Assembly (NCBI GenBank): GCA_022710725.1
Contig: JAKLGK010000002.1
Location: 372,001-436,000, forward strand
Source of the DNA: Verrucomicrobiota bacterium
GTDB lineage: Bacteria > Verrucomicrobiota > Kiritimatiellia > CAIQIC01 > JAGNIJ01
DNA: 64,000 nucleotides
Direction of reading: 5' to 3'
Positions 1-8,607 of the stretch are shown one piece after another (the first letter of the stretch is position 1; the number at the start of each line of letters is the position of its first letter). The position numbers were made by a program, and so were the translations under genes. A model generated the notes under the pieces. That model was not told where the DNA came from. It saw nothing but the letters and a program-made list of their open reading frames with translations, and searched no databases.

Positions 1-552
1 CGCGGGGCCGAGTTGGAGCGGATCCGCTCGCGCTTCGGCGTGCTCTTCCAGGGCGCGGCGCTCCTGCAATGGCTCAACGTCGGCGACAACGTCGCGCTGC
101 CCCTGCGGGAGCATACGGATCTCGGCGAGGAGGAGATCGACCGGCTCGTGGAGGAGAGGCTGCGGCTGGTCAACCTCGAGGACGTCGCGGCGAAGTTTCC
201 GGCCGACCTGTCCGGCGGCATGCGCAAGCGCGTCGGCCTGGCCCGGGCGATCGTCATGAAGCCCGAGATCATCCTCTACGACGAGCCGACGTCGGGCCTG
301 GACCCCGTGACCTCCCGCACGATCGACCACCTGATCGACAACCTGCGCCGGGAACTCGGCGTCACCAGCGTCGTGGTGACCCACGACCTGCACAGCGCCC
401 TGGCCATCGGGACGCGCATCGCCATGCTCCACGAGGGGAAAATTATTGAAGTTTCAACGCCGGAGGAGTTTATTCGGTCCAAGCAGGAAGTGGTGCGCGG
501 CTTCCTGGACGCGCAGTACATCACGCAGCGCGGGACCTGGGAAACAGCATGA
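1..552 (+). CDS. mlaF: Mla-type ABC transporter ATP-binding protein, 5' truncated by window edge
   Basis: This is the ATPase of a phospholipid-trafficking (Mla/MCE) ABC transporter acting at the inner membrane. The frame is open from base 1, so the N-terminus with Walker A lies outside the window; the TTG at 13 is an internal codon, not a start. Visible motifs in order are the Q-loop region (VLFQGAALLQWLNVGDNVAL), the ABC signature LSGGMRKRVGLARAI, Walker B IILYDEPTSGLDPV and the H-loop VVVTHD. The long Q-loop insert and the GGMRKRV signature are typical of MlaF/Ttg2A rather than of sugar importers. The stop overlaps the ATG of the MCE protein by 4 bases (ATGA), so the two are co-translated. 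The permease (MlaE) would be expected just upstream, outside the window. Confidence 0.93.
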   Translation, partial: RGAELERIRSRFGVLFQGAALLQWLNVGDNVALPLREHTDLGEEEIDRLVEERLRLVNLEDVAAKFPADLSGGMRKRVGLARAIVMKPEIILYDEPTSGLDPVTSRTIDHLIDNLRRELGVTSVVVTHDLHSALAIGTRIAMLHEGKIIEVSTPEEFIRSKQEVVRGFLDAQYITQRGTWETA

Positions 553-1439
553 AACGCAGCCGATTGCAGGAAACCTCGATCGAAGTGACGGTGGGCGCCT
601 TCATGTTCATGGTCCTGCTGGCGCTGGGCTTCTTCACCATCGTGTTGAGCCGCGAGAACCTGTTCTCCCGGCGCTACGAGCTGGACGTCGTCTTCCAGCA
701 CGTGCTGGGCCTGCGGCAGGGGGACAACGTCTTCGTCCGGGGCGTGGACATCGGCAAGGTCAAGGCCCTGCACATCACGCCGGAGGGCGTGCACGTGCTG
801 GCCAGCCTGGAGCAGCCCGTGACGCTGCGCGAGGACTACAAGATCGAGATCCTGCCGTCCTCCGTCCTCGGCGGGCGGTACCTCGGCGTCTTCGAGGGCT
901 CGGAGGACCGGCCCCTCCTGCCCGAGGGTTCCGAGGTCCGCGGCGTGACGCCGGTGGACCTGCTCGACGAGGCCACGCGGACCGTTCAGCTCATCAAGAA
1001 AGGCGTCGAGGAGGGCAAGATCATCGAGAACATCAGCGCGGCCGCGGACGGCGTGCGCAAGCTGATGGCCCGGCTCGAGGAGGGCGAGGGGACGCTCGGC
1101 AAGCTGCTGACGGATGAGACCCTCTATAAAAACCTGCAAGACATCTCGGCCAACCTCAAGGACATCACCGCCCGCGTCAACGAGGGCAAGGGCACCGTCG
1201 GCCGCCTGCTCTCCGAGGACGACACCCTCTACCGGGACCTCTCCGATGCCGTGGCCGCGGTGAAGGACGTCACCACCTCGATCTCCGAGGGGGACGGCAC
1301 CCTGGGCAAGCTGACGCGCGACGACGAACTCTACGAGCAGGCCAAGCTGCTGCTGAACGACATCCGCGCGGCCATCGACGACCTGCGGGAGACGACGCCG
1401 GTCACCACCTTCACCAGCGTATTTTTCGGGGCCTTCTAA
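549..1439 (+). CDS. mlaD: MCE-domain lipid transport protein (MlaD-like) with C-terminal repeats
   Basis: This is a 296-residue periplasmic MCE protein anchored by one N-terminal transmembrane helix (about residues 10-33, VTVGAFMFMVLLALGFFTIV). In MlaD relatives the MCE domain forms a hexameric ring that passes phospholipids between membranes. The MCE domain spans about residues 38-130 and includes VLGLRQGDNVFVRGVDIGKV and SSVLGGRYLGVF. The C-terminal half is not globular MCE sequence. It is a helical region with three copies of a motif close to EGxGTLGKLLTDETLY, at roughly residues 178, 214 and 249, spaced about 36 residues. Such repeats are seen in longer MCE proteins and may form the extended helical bundle. 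The start is fixed by the ATGA overlap with the ATPase. Confidence 0.9.
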   Translation: MKRSRLQETSIEVTVGAFMFMVLLALGFFTIVLSRENLFSRRYELDVVFQHVLGLRQGDNVFVRGVDIGKVKALHITPEGVHVLASLEQPVTLREDYKIEILPSSVLGGRYLGVFEGSEDRPLLPEGSEVRGVTPVDLLDEATRTVQLIKKGVEEGKIIENISAAADGVRKLMARLEEGEGTLGKLLTDETLYKNLQDISANLKDITARVNEGKGTVGRLLSEDDTLYRDLSDAVAAVKDVTTSISEGDGTLGKLTRDDELYEQAKLLLNDIRAAIDDLRETTPVTTFTSVFFGAF

Positions 1440-1452
1440 CGGGAGAACCGCC

Positions 1453-1764
1453 ATGACATCGCTGTGCAGCAAAACCCTGTGCGTCTGGCTGGTTGCGGGC
1501 CTGCTCCTCGCGGGCGTCCCGCTCGTCGGCGAGGCGGCCATCTCCGACAGCAGCTCCGAGGGCGCCGTGATCACCGTTGGCCTGTTCGTCACGATCGTCG
1601 CCGTCCTCTTCATCGTCGGGTTCAAGTCCGACATGGACAACGTGTTCGGCCAGCGGGCCGGCCGGGCCAACCTGGCGCTGTCCGCGGAGGACGACGCCTC
1701 CGTGCTGGAGCACGAGGAGGCGGCCGCGGGCTCCGGCGGCCTGGGATTCCGTCTCGCGTTCTGA
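1453..1764 (+). CDS. Small exported or membrane protein of unknown function
   Basis: A 103-residue protein begins 13 bases after the MCE gene, behind a clear ribosome site (gggagaaccgcc before the ATG). It has a signal-like N-terminus (residues 8-30, ending in an AEA-type cleavage region GEAAIS) and a second hydrophobic helix at about residues 36-57 (GAVITVGLFVTIVAVLFIVG). A polar tail follows, rich in Ala, Glu and Gly. No family was recognised. The spacing suggests it is the last gene of the Mla operon, so it may be an accessory membrane subunit; that is inference from position only. Confidence 0.7.
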   Translation: MTSLCSKTLCVWLVAGLLLAGVPLVGEAAISDSSSEGAVITVGLFVTIVAVLFIVGFKSDMDNVFGQRAGRANLALSAEDDASVLEHEEAAAGSGGLGFRLAF

Positions 1765-1779
1765 CCGCCGGGACGGTCA
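1762..1779. terminator. Short stem-loop between convergent genes
   Basis: TGACCG at 1762-1767 pairs with CGGTCA at 1774-1779 around a six-base loop. The stem contains the stop codon of the small membrane protein on the plus strand and the stop of guaB on the minus strand. There is no T-run, so it is at best a weak bidirectional terminator. Confidence 0.3.
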
Positions 1780-3267
1780 GGTCCGGTAGTTCGGCGCTTC
1801 CTTCGTGATGGTCACGTCGTGCGCGTGCCCCTCGGCGGCGCCGGCCGGGGTGACCCGGATGAATTCGCCCCGCTCCTGGAGTTCCCGCAGCGAGCGGCAT
1901 CCCGCGTAGCCCAGGGCCAGGCGAAGCCCGCCGGCGTATTGCGTCAGCACCTTCTGCACCGTCCCCGCGTAGGGGACCATGCCCTCGATGCCCTGCGGGA
2001 CGAGATCGTCGGGATTCACGTGCTCCTGGCTGTAGCGCTTGCGGCTGCCCTGGCCCGCCTGCATGGCCCCGAGGCTGCCCATGCCCCGGTAGCCGACGTA
2101 CTGCCGGCCCTGGTAGAGGATTTTCTCGCCGGGGCTCTCCTCCGTGCCCGCGAGGACGGAGCCCATCATCACCGTGTCGGCCCCGGCCGCGATCGCCTTG
2201 GGCACGTCGCCGGAATGGCGGATGCCCCCGTCGGCGATCACCGGGATGCGTCCCTCCACGGCGCGCGCGCATTCGTAAATCGCGGTCAACTGCGGGACCC
2301 CGACGCCGGTGACGACGCGCGTCGTGCAGATCGAGCCCGGGCCGATGCCCACCTTGACGGCGTCCGCGCCGGCGTCCTGCAGGGCGCGCGCCGCCTCGCC
2401 TGTGGCGATGTTGCCGGCCACGACGTCGAGGGCCGGGAACCCGGCCTTGACCCAGCGGACCATCTCGAGCACGGCCTGCGAGTGCCCGTGCGCGGTGTCG
2501 ATGACCACGGCATCCGCGCCGTGCTCCGCCAGCCGCTCGACCCGCTCCCGGTCGCCGGGCGCGATCGCCGCGCCGACCCGCAGCCGGTGCTGCGCGTCGC
2601 GGTTGAACTGCGGCTCGGCCTTCTCGATCAGCGTCCGCACGTCGGTGTAGGAGTAGAGCCCGACGAGCCGGCCGCTCTCGACCAGCGGCAGCTTGCCGAT
2701 CTTCTCCCGCTGCATCAGGTCGTAGGCCTGCTGCAACGTCGTGCCCGCCGGCGCCGTGATCACCCGGCGGGTCATGATGTCCGCCACCGGCGCGTCCGGG
2801 TCGCGCGCGAATTTGATGTCGGCCGAGGTCAGGATGCCGGCCAGGCGGTCGTTTTCGTCGAGGATCGGGAAGCCGCTGAAGGCGTAGCCCCGGGCCTGCC
2901 GCGTCTCGCGGACGGTGCGGAGCGTATCCGTGACGCGGAAGGTCACCGGCTGGGCGATCAGGCCGTTGAGATGCCCCTTCACGGTGCGGACGATGCGGGC
3001 CTGCTCCTCGACGGAGAGGTTGCGGTGAATGATGCCGATGCCGCCCAGCATGGCCATCGCGATGGCCATCCGGGCCTCGGTGACGGTGTCCATGGCGGCG
3101 CTGGCGAAGGGGATGTTCAGGCGGATGCGCGCGCTGAACGGCGCCGAGAGGTCGGTGTCGGTCGGCAGGAAATCCGCGTAGCGGGTGACGAGGCAGACGT
3201 CGTCGAACGTCAGGCCTTCGCGGGGGAAGGCGGCCATGAAGCTGTCGAGGTGCGGGTTCCGGCTCAT
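1777..3267 (-). CDS. guaB: Inosine-5'-monophosphate dehydrogenase
   Basis: IMP dehydrogenase oxidises IMP to XMP with NAD+, the committed step of GMP synthesis, in the cytoplasm. The 496-residue product has the usual family length. It shows the N-terminal [10 protein letters not shown] start of the TIM barrel, two CBS domains at about residues 95-205, the DTAHGHS segment, the catalytic-cysteine loop [20 protein letters not shown] and the flap region [11 protein letters not shown]...RYSQE. The frame is open further upstream to 3363, but the ATG at 3267 is preceded by an AAAGGAG site at good spacing and starts the conserved MSRNPH...[10 protein letters not shown] sequence. It lies downstream of adenosine deaminase on the same strand (156-base gap), which fits salvage of adenosine through inosine and IMP to guanine nucleotides. 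Confidence 0.96.
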   Translation of the reverse strand: MSRNPHLDSFMAAFPREGLTFDDVCLVTRYADFLPTDTDLSAPFSARIRLNIPFASAAMDTVTEARMAIAMAMLGGIGIIHRNLSVEEQARIVRTVKGHLNGLIAQPVTFRVTDTLRTVRETRQARGYAFSGFPILDENDRLAGILTSADIKFARDPDAPVADIMTRRVITAPAGTTLQQAYDLMQREKIGKLPLVESGRLVGLYSYTDVRTLIEKAEPQFNRDAQHRLRVGAAIAPGDRERVERLAEHGADAVVIDTAHGHSQAVLEMVRWVKAGFPALDVVAGNIATGEAARALQDAGADAVKVGIGPGSICTTRVVTGVGVPQLTAIYECARAVEGRIPVIADGGIRHSGDVPKAIAAGADTVMMGSVLAGTEESPGEKILYQGRQYVGYRGMGSLGAMQAGQGSRKRYSQEHVNPDDLVPQGIEGMVPYAGTVQKVLTQYAGGLRLALGYAGCRSLRELQERGEFIRVTPAGAAEGHAHDVTITKEAPNYRT

Positions 3268-3423
3268 CGCGCGGCTCCTTTTGGCCCGCGGACCATGACG
3301 CGAAAGAGGGGAAGTGTCAATGGCGAAAATGCGCGCCGGCACGGCGATAACAAATCCATTCACGGATGTGAATGAAATTGTTACGCTCCGGGGCGCCGCG
3401 CGTTGGGCCGGCCGCGCCAGCGA

Positions 3424-4653
3424 TCAGTCCGACGCCGCGCCCAGCAGCTCCTTCTCCAGCGCCTCGTAGCGCCGGATCACCTGCCGGACGTAGGCCCGCT
3501 TGGCGCTGTAGCTGCCGGGGAAGAAGCTGCCCTTGAAGCCCGCGATCACCAGGTTGCGGAACTGGTGGGGCGTCATCGGGAAGTGGTCCGCCGCCAGCTT
3601 GAGCTCGCGGGTGACCGTGGTGTTGGAGACCAGCCGGTTGTCGGTGTTCAGGCACACCGACAGGCCGTGCTCGATCATCTTGCGCAGCGGATGGTTGCCC
3701 ACGGATTCGATGGACGGCGTGGTCTGCAGGTTGCTGGTCAGGCAGACCTCGATGCCGATGCGCTGGCTGGCGATGTATTCCGCCAGGTAGCGCACGTAGG
3801 AATCCGGATTCTCGATGTCCGGGTCGCGGATCATGTCCGCGGCGAAGAGGAACGTGCCGTGCCCGATGCGGTTGGCGTGGCACTCCGTGATGGCCTGGAA
3901 GATGGATTCCGGCCCGTAGGCCTCGCCCGCGTGCACGGTCTTCTTCAGGAAGTGGCTGTGCGCGTACTGGTAGGCCTCTCGGTGCGCCACGGCGGGATAC
4001 CCGGCCTCCTCGCCGGCCAGGTCGAACCCGACCACCGGCAGCCCCTCGTGCTGGGCCAGGTCCACGGCCGCCCGCGCCAGCTCCAGCGAGGCCGTGGCGA
4101 AGACCTCCTTCCGGGGCGCGTACGACATCACCTGGAGCAGCTGCGCGTAGTAGGGCGACATGTGCTCGTTGAAGGACCGCATGGCGCACGCGATGAGCCC
4201 GTACTCGAAGGGGATGTCCTCGCCGTTCTTCACCTCGGGCCGGTTGTTGTGCGCCTTCTTGGCGCGGTCCAGCCCGGCGCACACGGCGCGCACGATCTGC
4301 GGGATGGTGAAGCCCGGCCGGCAGTGAAGCTGGGGGGCGTAGCGGATCTCGATGTAGCGCACGCCCTCGGCCAGGTTATCCTCCGCCAGTTCGCAGGCCA
4401 CGCGCTCGAGGTTCTCGGCGTTCTGGAGGACGGCCACGGTATAGGCGAAGCCCTGCAGGTACTCGGGCAGGTCGGCGTAGGTGTCCTTGAAGACGAGTTC
4501 CTTCAGCCCGGCTTCCTCGTAGGACGGCAGCTTCACGCCGCCCTTCTTTGCCAGCTCGATCAGCGTCGGGATCCGCAGCGAGCCGTCGAGGTGCAGGTGC
4601 AGGTCCGTCTTGGGGATCCGTCGAATGAACTCTTCGCTGATCTTCATGCTCAT
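3424..4653 (-). CDS. add: Adenosine deaminase
   Basis: Adenosine deaminase hydrolyses adenosine or deoxyadenosine to inosine plus ammonia, using one zinc ion. The 409-residue protein carries the metal-binding KTDLHLHLDGSL motif near residues 15-26, the catalytic HAGEAYG (His-Ala-Gly-Glu) motif near residue 242, GHGT, SNLQT and LNTDNR. In the mammalian enzyme the last motif reads TDD; the TDNR form is what I would expect of the bacterial subgroup, and the zinc-binding first Asp is kept. GGAGG lies 7 bases before the ATG at 4653; a second in-frame ATG lies two codons on. It is divergent from the nucleoside importer that starts at 4852, a sensible partner because the importer would bring in its substrate. 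Confidence 0.95.
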   Translation of the reverse strand: MSMKISEEFIRRIPKTDLHLHLDGSLRIPTLIELAKKGGVKLPSYEEAGLKELVFKDTYADLPEYLQGFAYTVAVLQNAENLERVACELAEDNLAEGVRYIEIRYAPQLHCRPGFTIPQIVRAVCAGLDRAKKAHNNRPEVKNGEDIPFEYGLIACAMRSFNEHMSPYYAQLLQVMSYAPRKEVFATASLELARAAVDLAQHEGLPVVGFDLAGEEAGYPAVAHREAYQYAHSHFLKKTVHAGEAYGPESIFQAITECHANRIGHGTFLFAADMIRDPDIENPDSYVRYLAEYIASQRIGIEVCLTSNLQTTPSIESVGNHPLRKMIEHGLSVCLNTDNRLVSNTTVTRELKLAADHFPMTPHQFRNLVIAGFKGSFFPGSYSAKRAYVRQVIRRYEALEKELLGAASD

Positions 4654-4851
4654 GGGCGCCTCCCCCGGCTCCCGCGGGGGTATGCCGGCTGATCAACCGC
4701 TCGTGCCGGGAAGATACGCCACGATCGGCCCCGGCTCAACTTGAAATCCGGCGGCCGGCGCGGGCTTCGGGATGGTTTTCCAGATCTCCGGCTGCTATCC
4801 TGCGCGAGGATCGAAGCGTGGGGGAAGCTTCGGTATACGGAGGTGGAGAGC

Positions 4852-6078
4852 ATGCCGCGCACCCATAGTGCTTCGTTGGCGCTCGTTCTGGCGGTCGCGC
4901 TTCTGCCGGGCTGCGGGAAGAAGAGCGCCCCGTCCCCGGCGCCGGCGGAACCGTCCGCCGGGCCGCCCTTCGTTTTCGGCCTCCTGATGGTGGGTCCCTA
5001 CAACGACCGGGGCTGGAGCCAGGCGCACTACGACGCGGGGAAATACGTGGAAGCCCGTCTGCCCGGGGCGCAGATGATCTATGTGGACAAGGTGAATCCC
5101 GGCGACCGGCCGGGCACGACCCCGGCGCAACTGGCCGAGGACCTGGTTTCCAGGGGCGCGCGCCTCGTGATCTTCAACTCGGACGACATGAAGGACAGCT
5201 GCCTGGATTTCGCGAAGGCGCATCCCGATATATTCGTCATCCACGCCTCCGGCGACAACGCGTGGAAGGAGGGCAAGGACTACAAGGGCCTGCCCAACCT
5301 CGTGAACATCATGGGCCGCATGGAGTACGGGAAGATGATGGCCGGGTTCGCCGCCGCGCTCGCGACCCAGACCGGCCGCATCGGCTATCTCGGCCCCCTC
5401 ATCAACGACGAGACCCGCCGCCTGACCGCCTCCGCGTTCCTGGGCGCGCGGTACGCGTGGACGAAGTATCGCGGCCGCGATCCGGCCGAACTGATGTTCA
5501 AGGTCACCTGGATCGGATTCTGGTTCAACCTCCCCGGCGTCACCGCCGATCCGACGCAGGTGGCCGACGATTTCTACAATAGCGGCTTCGACGTGGTTCT
5601 TTCGGGCATCGACACGACCGAGGCCCTGGTCGAAGCCCGCAAGATGGCCGGCACGGGCCGCAAGGTGTTCGCCGTGCCCTACAATTACGTCGGCGCCTGC
5701 GAGACGGCGCCGGAGGTGTGCCTGGGCGTCCCGTACTTCAACTGGGGGCCGGCGTACCTCCGGCATCTGCGCGCCGCCCGGGAGGGCGGGTGGCAGGCGG
5801 CCTGGGAGTGGAACGGCCCGGATTGGGCCGACATCAACGATCCGGATCGGTCCGCCGTCGGCTTTGCCAAGGGCCGCGCGCTCTCCCCGGAACTCTCCGT
5901 GGCGCTGGACCAGTTCGCCGGGGAACTGGCCGGCGGGCTGGCGCTGTGGAGCGGGCCACTCACGCTGCAGGACGGCGCGGAGTACTTGCGCGACGGCGAG
6001 CGGGCGACCGATCGCCAGGTGTGGTACCTGCCCCGATTGCTCGAAGGGATGGAAGGACAAAGCGTCGCTGGCCCTTGA
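4852..6078 (+). CDS. BMP-family nucleoside-binding lipoprotein of an ABC importer
   Basis: This is a 408-residue substrate-binding lipoprotein of the BMP/PnrA family, whose characterised members bind purine nucleosides. The signal peptide ends in a lipobox (LLPGC, Cys about residue 20), followed by a Ser/Pro/Ala linker. The mature domain has BMP features: the first strand FVFGLLMVGPYNDRGWSQAH, the GRMEYGKMMAGF region, and VLSGIDTTEALVEARK in the second lobe. The ATG at 4852 is preceded by GGAGGTGGAG and starts the signal peptide; the open frame continues upstream to 4741 but without export features. It leads a four-gene operon with an ATPase and two permeases. Neighbouring adenosine deaminase and IMP dehydrogenase support purine nucleosides as the ligand. 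Confidence 0.9.
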   Translation: MPRTHSASLALVLAVALLPGCGKKSAPSPAPAEPSAGPPFVFGLLMVGPYNDRGWSQAHYDAGKYVEARLPGAQMIYVDKVNPGDRPGTTPAQLAEDLVSRGARLVIFNSDDMKDSCLDFAKAHPDIFVIHASGDNAWKEGKDYKGLPNLVNIMGRMEYGKMMAGFAAALATQTGRIGYLGPLINDETRRLTASAFLGARYAWTKYRGRDPAELMFKVTWIGFWFNLPGVTADPTQVADDFYNSGFDVVLSGIDTTEALVEARKMAGTGRKVFAVPYNYVGACETAPEVCLGVPYFNWGPAYLRHLRAAREGGWQAAWEWNGPDWADINDPDRSAVGFAKGRALSPELSVALDQFAGELAGGLALWSGPLTLQDGAEYLRDGERATDRQVWYLPRLLEGMEGQSVAGP

Positions 6079-6100
6079 CCGGGCGCCGGCGGCCCGACCG

Positions 6101-7561
6101 ATGAATATCGCGCTGGAGAACATCAGCAAGCGCTTCGGCGAGGTCCAGGCCAACGAGGGCATCTCCCTGGCCGTCCCCGCCGGAACCATCCACGGCATCC
6201 TTGGCGAGAACGGCGCTGGCAAGAGCACGCTGATGAAGATCCTGTCGGGGTTCATCCGCGCCGACTCGGGACGCACTTTCCTGGACGGCGCACCCGCGCA
6301 GATCCGCGGTCCGGCTGACGCGATCCGCCTGGGCATCGGGATGCTGCACCAGGATCCGCTGGATTTTCCGCCGATGACGGCGGTGGATAACTTTCTCGCC
6401 GGCCGGACCGGCGCGTGGCGATTGTCCCGCCCGGACGCGCGCCGGGAGCTGGAGGAGCGCCAGGCGGACTTCGACTTTCGGGTGGATCCCGGAGCGCGCG
6501 TGGAAAACCTGACCGTGGGCGAACGCCAGCAGTTGGAAATGGTGCGCCTGCTCTCCCTGGGCGCGCGGGCGCTGATCCTGGACGAGCCCACCACCGGAAT
6601 CAGCGCCCTGCAGAAGGACCGTCTTTTCGCCGCGTTGCGGAAACTGGCCGCCGACGGGAAGAGCATCATCCTGATCTCGCACAAGCTGCGCGACGTGGAA
6701 ATGCTCTGCGACGAGGTGACCGTCCTGCGCCGGGCGCGGGTGGCGGGCCGGGCCCAGGCGCCCTACGATCTGAACGAGTTGGTCCGGTTGATGTTCGGGC
6801 GGGTCGTGACCCGGGAACCGCGGCTGGAGGTCCCGACCGGCGGACCGTTGCTGACGCTCGACGGGTTGGCGGTGGAGGACCACCGCCTGCGGCTGGCCGG
6901 GCTCAACCTGGAAATCCGCGCCGGAGAAGTCATCGGGCTGGCGGGACTGGAGGGCAGCGGCCAGGAGCTGTTCCTGCGGGCCTGCGGCGGGTTGCTCCGC
7001 CCCGCGGCCGGCCGCCTGCGGCTGGCCGGTCGCGACCTGGCCGGCGAACCGTACCCGGTTTTCCGCGACGCGGGCATCGCCTACGTGCCGGCGGCGCGGC
7101 TGGAGGAAGGCCTGGTGGCCGGACTTACACCGGCGGAGCATTTCGCGATCGTCGAGCCCGGCGGCGGTCTTGTGATCGACTGGAAGCTGACGATGGAGCA
7201 GGCCGAGCGGCGGATCGCGGAATACGACATCCGCGGCGCGGCGACGGGTCCCGTGGATTCCCTCTCCGGCGGCAACCAGCAGCGCGCCCTGCTGTCCTTG
7301 TTGCCGCCCGGCCTTTGCCTTGTCCTGCTGGAGCACCCGACGCGGGGCCTGGATGTGGAATCGGCATCGGCCATCTGGCGCAAGCTCCTGGATCGCTGCG
7401 CGGACGGCGCGGCGCTGGTATTCACGTCCTCCGACCTCGAGGAAATCCTCCAGTACAGCGACCGCGTGCTCGTGTTTTTCGGCGGGCAGGTGGCCGGGCC
7501 GGTGCCGGCGTCGGCGATGACCGTGGAGCGGCTCGGTGAAATGATGGGAGGGCAGCCGTGA
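6101..7561 (+). CDS. Nucleoside ABC importer, tandem ATP-binding protein
   Basis: A 486-residue ATPase with two fused ABC domains, as in the simple-sugar and nucleoside (YufO/NupA-like) importers. Domain 1 has Walker A GENGAGKSTLMK, a signature-region LTVGERQQLEM, Walker B LILDEPTTGIS and H-loop ILISHK. Domain 2 has the degenerate Walker A typical of this family (GLAGLEGSGQELF, no GKS/T), signature LSGGNQQRALLSLL, a Walker B LVLLEHPTRGLD with His where Asp-Glu-Pro is usual, and SSDLEE in place of the switch His. Only one site is therefore expected to hydrolyse ATP well. The ATG at 6101, 22 bases after the lipoprotein stop, begins the conserved fold; the frame is open further upstream but inside the lipoprotein gene. 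It ends in a 4-base GTGA overlap with the next gene. Confidence 0.93.
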   Translation: MNIALENISKRFGEVQANEGISLAVPAGTIHGILGENGAGKSTLMKILSGFIRADSGRTFLDGAPAQIRGPADAIRLGIGMLHQDPLDFPPMTAVDNFLAGRTGAWRLSRPDARRELEERQADFDFRVDPGARVENLTVGERQQLEMVRLLSLGARALILDEPTTGISALQKDRLFAALRKLAADGKSIILISHKLRDVEMLCDEVTVLRRARVAGRAQAPYDLNELVRLMFGRVVTREPRLEVPTGGPLLTLDGLAVEDHRLRLAGLNLEIRAGEVIGLAGLEGSGQELFLRACGGLLRPAAGRLRLAGRDLAGEPYPVFRDAGIAYVPAARLEEGLVAGLTPAEHFAIVEPGGGLVIDWKLTMEQAERRIAEYDIRGAATGPVDSLSGGNQQRALLSLLPPGLCLVLLEHPTRGLDVESASAIWRKLLDRCADGAALVFTSSDLEEILQYSDRVLVFFGGQVAGPVPASAMTVERLGEMMGGQP

Positions 7562-8607
7562 AGGAGGGACGCCCAGGATGGGAAGCTGCGGTCCGGATCG
7601 GGCTGGCCGCCGGGCTGGCCGTGGTCTTCGTGTCCGGGCTGCTCGCGCTCCTCGGGGTGTCGCCGGCCCGGGCTTTCATGGAGATGGCCTCCGGGTCGGT
7701 CGGCTCGGCGGGCAAGCTGGCCGACGTGCTCGTGGCGTGGGTGCCGCTGCTCCTGGTCGCGAGCGGGCTGCTGGTGACGTTTGCCGCCGGGCTCTGGAAC
7801 ATCGGCATCGAGGGGCAGGTGATGATGGGCGCCGTCTTCACGACCTGGATGCTGCGCCTCCTGCAGGACGCCGCGCTGCCGCCCGCGCTGGTCCTGGCGC
7901 TGGCGATCGGGGCCGGCATGCTGGGCGGGGCGCTGTGGGCCGTCTTCGCGGGACTATTGAAGACCCACGGCGGGGTGAACGAAATTTTCGGCGGGCTGGG
8001 GCTGAACTTCGTCGCCAGCGGCCTGGCGCTCTGGCTGATCTTCGGACCGTGGAAGCGGCCGGGGGTCGGTTCCATGAGCGGCACCGAGCCGTTTCCCGAG
8101 GCCTTGTGGCTGCCCCAGATCGGCGCGCTTCGCTTGAGCGGGTGGGCCCTGGCGCTCGGCGTCCTCGGCATCGTGCTGGTCGGGGCGCTGCTGCGCGGCA
8201 CCTACTTCGGCCTCAAGGTGAAGGCCGTCGGCCGCAACGCCCGGGCCGCGTTCCTGCTGGGCATCCCGACGACGCGCTACATGCTGTCCGGCTTCGCGCT
8301 CTGCGGCGCGCTCGCGGGGGCGGCCGGGGCGCTCCAGGTCACGGCCGTCTACCACCGGCTGATCCCCGCCATCTCCAGCGGCTACGGGTTCCTGGGCCTG
8401 CTGGTCGCCATGCTGTCCGGCTACCGGGCGCTCGCCGTGCCCTTCGTCGCCTTCTTCTTCGCCGCGCTCAACATCGGGAGCATCCAGTTGCCCATCGTCT
8501 TCCGACTCGACTCGTCCCTGTCGGGCGTCCTGCAGGGCATGCTGGTCCTGTGCGTCCTGGTGGTCCACGGCGCGCGGCGGCGGTTCCGCCGGGAGGCGGC
8601 GCCATGA
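7558..8607 (+). CDS. Nucleoside ABC importer permease, first subunit
   Basis: A 349-residue integral membrane protein of the BPD_transp_2 family (YufP/NupB-like), forming half of the channel. About ten hydrophobic helices are visible, starting at residues 10-32. The family segment GLWNIGIEGQVMMGAVF (residues 80-96) and the loop AVGRNARAAFLLGIPTTRYM, which is the site of contact with the ATPase in this class, are present. It starts with GTG overlapping the ATPase stop and is preceded by GGGAGGG. It ends in a 4-base overlap with the second permease. Confidence 0.92.
   Translation: MKEGRPGWEAAVRIGLAAGLAVVFVSGLLALLGVSPARAFMEMASGSVGSAGKLADVLVAWVPLLLVASGLLVTFAAGLWNIGIEGQVMMGAVFTTWMLRLLQDAALPPALVLALAIGAGMLGGALWAVFAGLLKTHGGVNEIFGGLGLNFVASGLALWLIFGPWKRPGVGSMSGTEPFPEALWLPQIGALRLSGWALALGVLGIVLVGALLRGTYFGLKVKAVGRNARAAFLLGIPTTRYMLSGFALCGALAGAAGALQVTAVYHRLIPAISSGYGFLGLLVAMLSGYRALAVPFVAFFFAALNIGSIQLPIVFRLDSSLSGVLQGMLVLCVLVVHGARRRFRREAAP

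Noticed and set aside
3424..4653. Inactive adenosine deaminase because TDD is replaced by TDN
   Set aside because: Metal ligands and the catalytic Glu are present, and TDNR is the form expected in bacterial adenosine deaminases.
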